Assembly (NCBI GenBank): GCA_030152865.1
Contig: JASLIW010000019.1
Span: 1 to 6,587 of the forward strand
Length of the DNA: 6,587 bases
Direction of reading: 5' to 3'
Source: Bacteroides sp.
GTDB taxonomy: Bacteria; Bacteroidota; Bacteroidia; Bacteroidales; Bacteroidaceae
Positions 6,000-6,587 of this stretch are shown piece by piece. Under the pieces are notes generated by a model. The model was not told the origin of the DNA and did no database searches. It was given only the letters and a program-made list of their open reading frames with translations. The position numbers and the translations under genes are program-made. Positions within the stretch are counted from its first letter, which is position 1, and every line of letters starts with the position of its first letter.

Positions 6000-6587
6000 A
6001 TGGCTGGTTATATCTCAGATAGCAAGAAAAAAGTGACAACACATCGTCTAGCTGAAATGAAGCAGAACGGTGAAAAAATATCCATGCTCACTTCATACGA
6101 CTACACCACAGCAGGTATAGTGGATCGTGCAGGTATGGACATTATATTAGTAGGCGACTCAGCAGCCAATGTGATGGCTGGTCATAGCACGACACTCCCC
6201 ATCACAATAGATGAGATGATCTACCACGGCAAGTGCGTAGCCCGTGCTACTCAGCGTGCCCTAGTGGTCTTAGATATGCCCTTTGGCTCGTACCAAGGAA
6301 ATGCAGATGTAGGTGTAGCCTCGGCTATCCGCATGATGAAAGAAACAGGGGTAGATGCACTCAAACTAGAGGGTGGCGAAGAAATTATTGAAACCATTCG
6401 TAGAATGATAGGAGCAGGAATTCCTGTGATGGGACACCTCGGCCTTATGCCACAATCCATCCATAAATATGGAAGCTACGGCCTCAGAGCCAAAGACGGT
6501 GCAGAGGCAGAAAAACTCATCAAGGACGCTCACCTACTAGAAGAAGCAGGTTGCTTTGCCCTAGTCTTAGAGAAGATACCTGCCGAG
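6000..6587 (+). CDS. panB: 3-methyl-2-oxobutanoate hydroxymethyltransferase PanB, 3' end beyond the window
   Basis: The first 196 codons of ketopantoate hydroxymethyltransferase, which adds a hydroxymethyl group from 5,10-methylenetetrahydrofolate to 2-oxoisovalerate. This is the first committed step toward pantothenate and coenzyme A. The ATG at 6000 is followed by an open frame to the window edge; the protein starts MAGYISDSKKKVTTHRL. Family motifs are KISMLTSYDY (26-35), LVGDSAANVMAGH (50-62) with metal-binding D53, DMPFGSY (92-98) with D92, KLEGG (122-126) with E124, GHLGLMPQS (145-153), and LEKIPAE (190-196) with probable catalytic base E191, equivalent to E181 in E. coli. The family is usually about 265-275 residues, so roughly 70-80 are missing on the right. 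There is no Shine-Dalgarno, but an A-rich stretch precedes the start. It is cytoplasmic, with its own promoter. Confidence 0.96.
   Translation, partial: MAGYISDSKKKVTTHRLAEMKQNGEKISMLTSYDYTTAGIVDRAGMDIILVGDSAANVMAGHSTTLPITIDEMIYHGKCVARATQRALVVLDMPFGSYQGNADVGVASAIRMMKETGVDALKLEGGEEIIETIRRMIGAGIPVMGHLGLMPQSIHKYGSYGLRAKDGAEAEKLIKDAHLLEEAGCFALVLEKIPAE

Noticed and set aside
5357..6460. Minus-strand open frames opposite the permease (5357-5626) and panB (6251-6460)
   Set aside because: Both are shadows of well-identified genes with intact family motifs.

Overview
The window reads as ordinary chromosomal DNA from a member of the Bacteroidetes (Bacteroidota), most likely order Bacteroidales. Two intergenic regions carry the phylum's -7 promoter box (TAnnTTTG) in the identical 12-base context CTTAACTTTGCA. 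Start codons lack Shine-Dalgarno sites and sit behind A/T-rich leaders. The proteins resemble the Bacteroidetes forms of their families. The family-level assignment is inference, because no rRNA is present.

Left part (1-959, minus strand): a long perfect hairpin terminator, then tRNA-Pro(UGG) with its own promoter, then a YfiC/TrmN6-type tRNA adenine-N6 methyltransferase. Positions 960-1153 form a divergent intergenic region between the methyltransferase and lon. It is dense in short symmetric elements: a 9-base direct repeat 42 bp apart, an inverted repeat filling the promoter spacer, a second abutting the -7 box, and a third in the leader that overlaps the second.

Centre (1154-5881, plus strand): a probable operon. 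It holds ATP-dependent protease Lon, queuine/preQ1 tRNA-guanine transglycosylase Tgt (overlapping lon by 4 bases), and an LptF/LptG-family lipopolysaccharide-transport permease 19 bases further on. The genes cover protein quality control, tRNA anticodon modification and outer-membrane assembly, so they share transcription rather than a pathway. Tgt lacks all three zinc-ligand cysteines of the classical enzyme while keeping the catalytic aspartates and the ligand histidine.

Right part (5882-6587): a clear promoter, a short leader with a small hairpin, and the first 196 codons of panB (ketopantoate hydroxymethyltransferase, pantothenate/CoA synthesis), cut by the window edge.

I see no mobile element, CRISPR array, toxin-antitoxin or defence locus, and no candidate for a new multi-gene system. 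The best leads are the symmetric elements at the lon promoter and the zinc-site-less Tgt.
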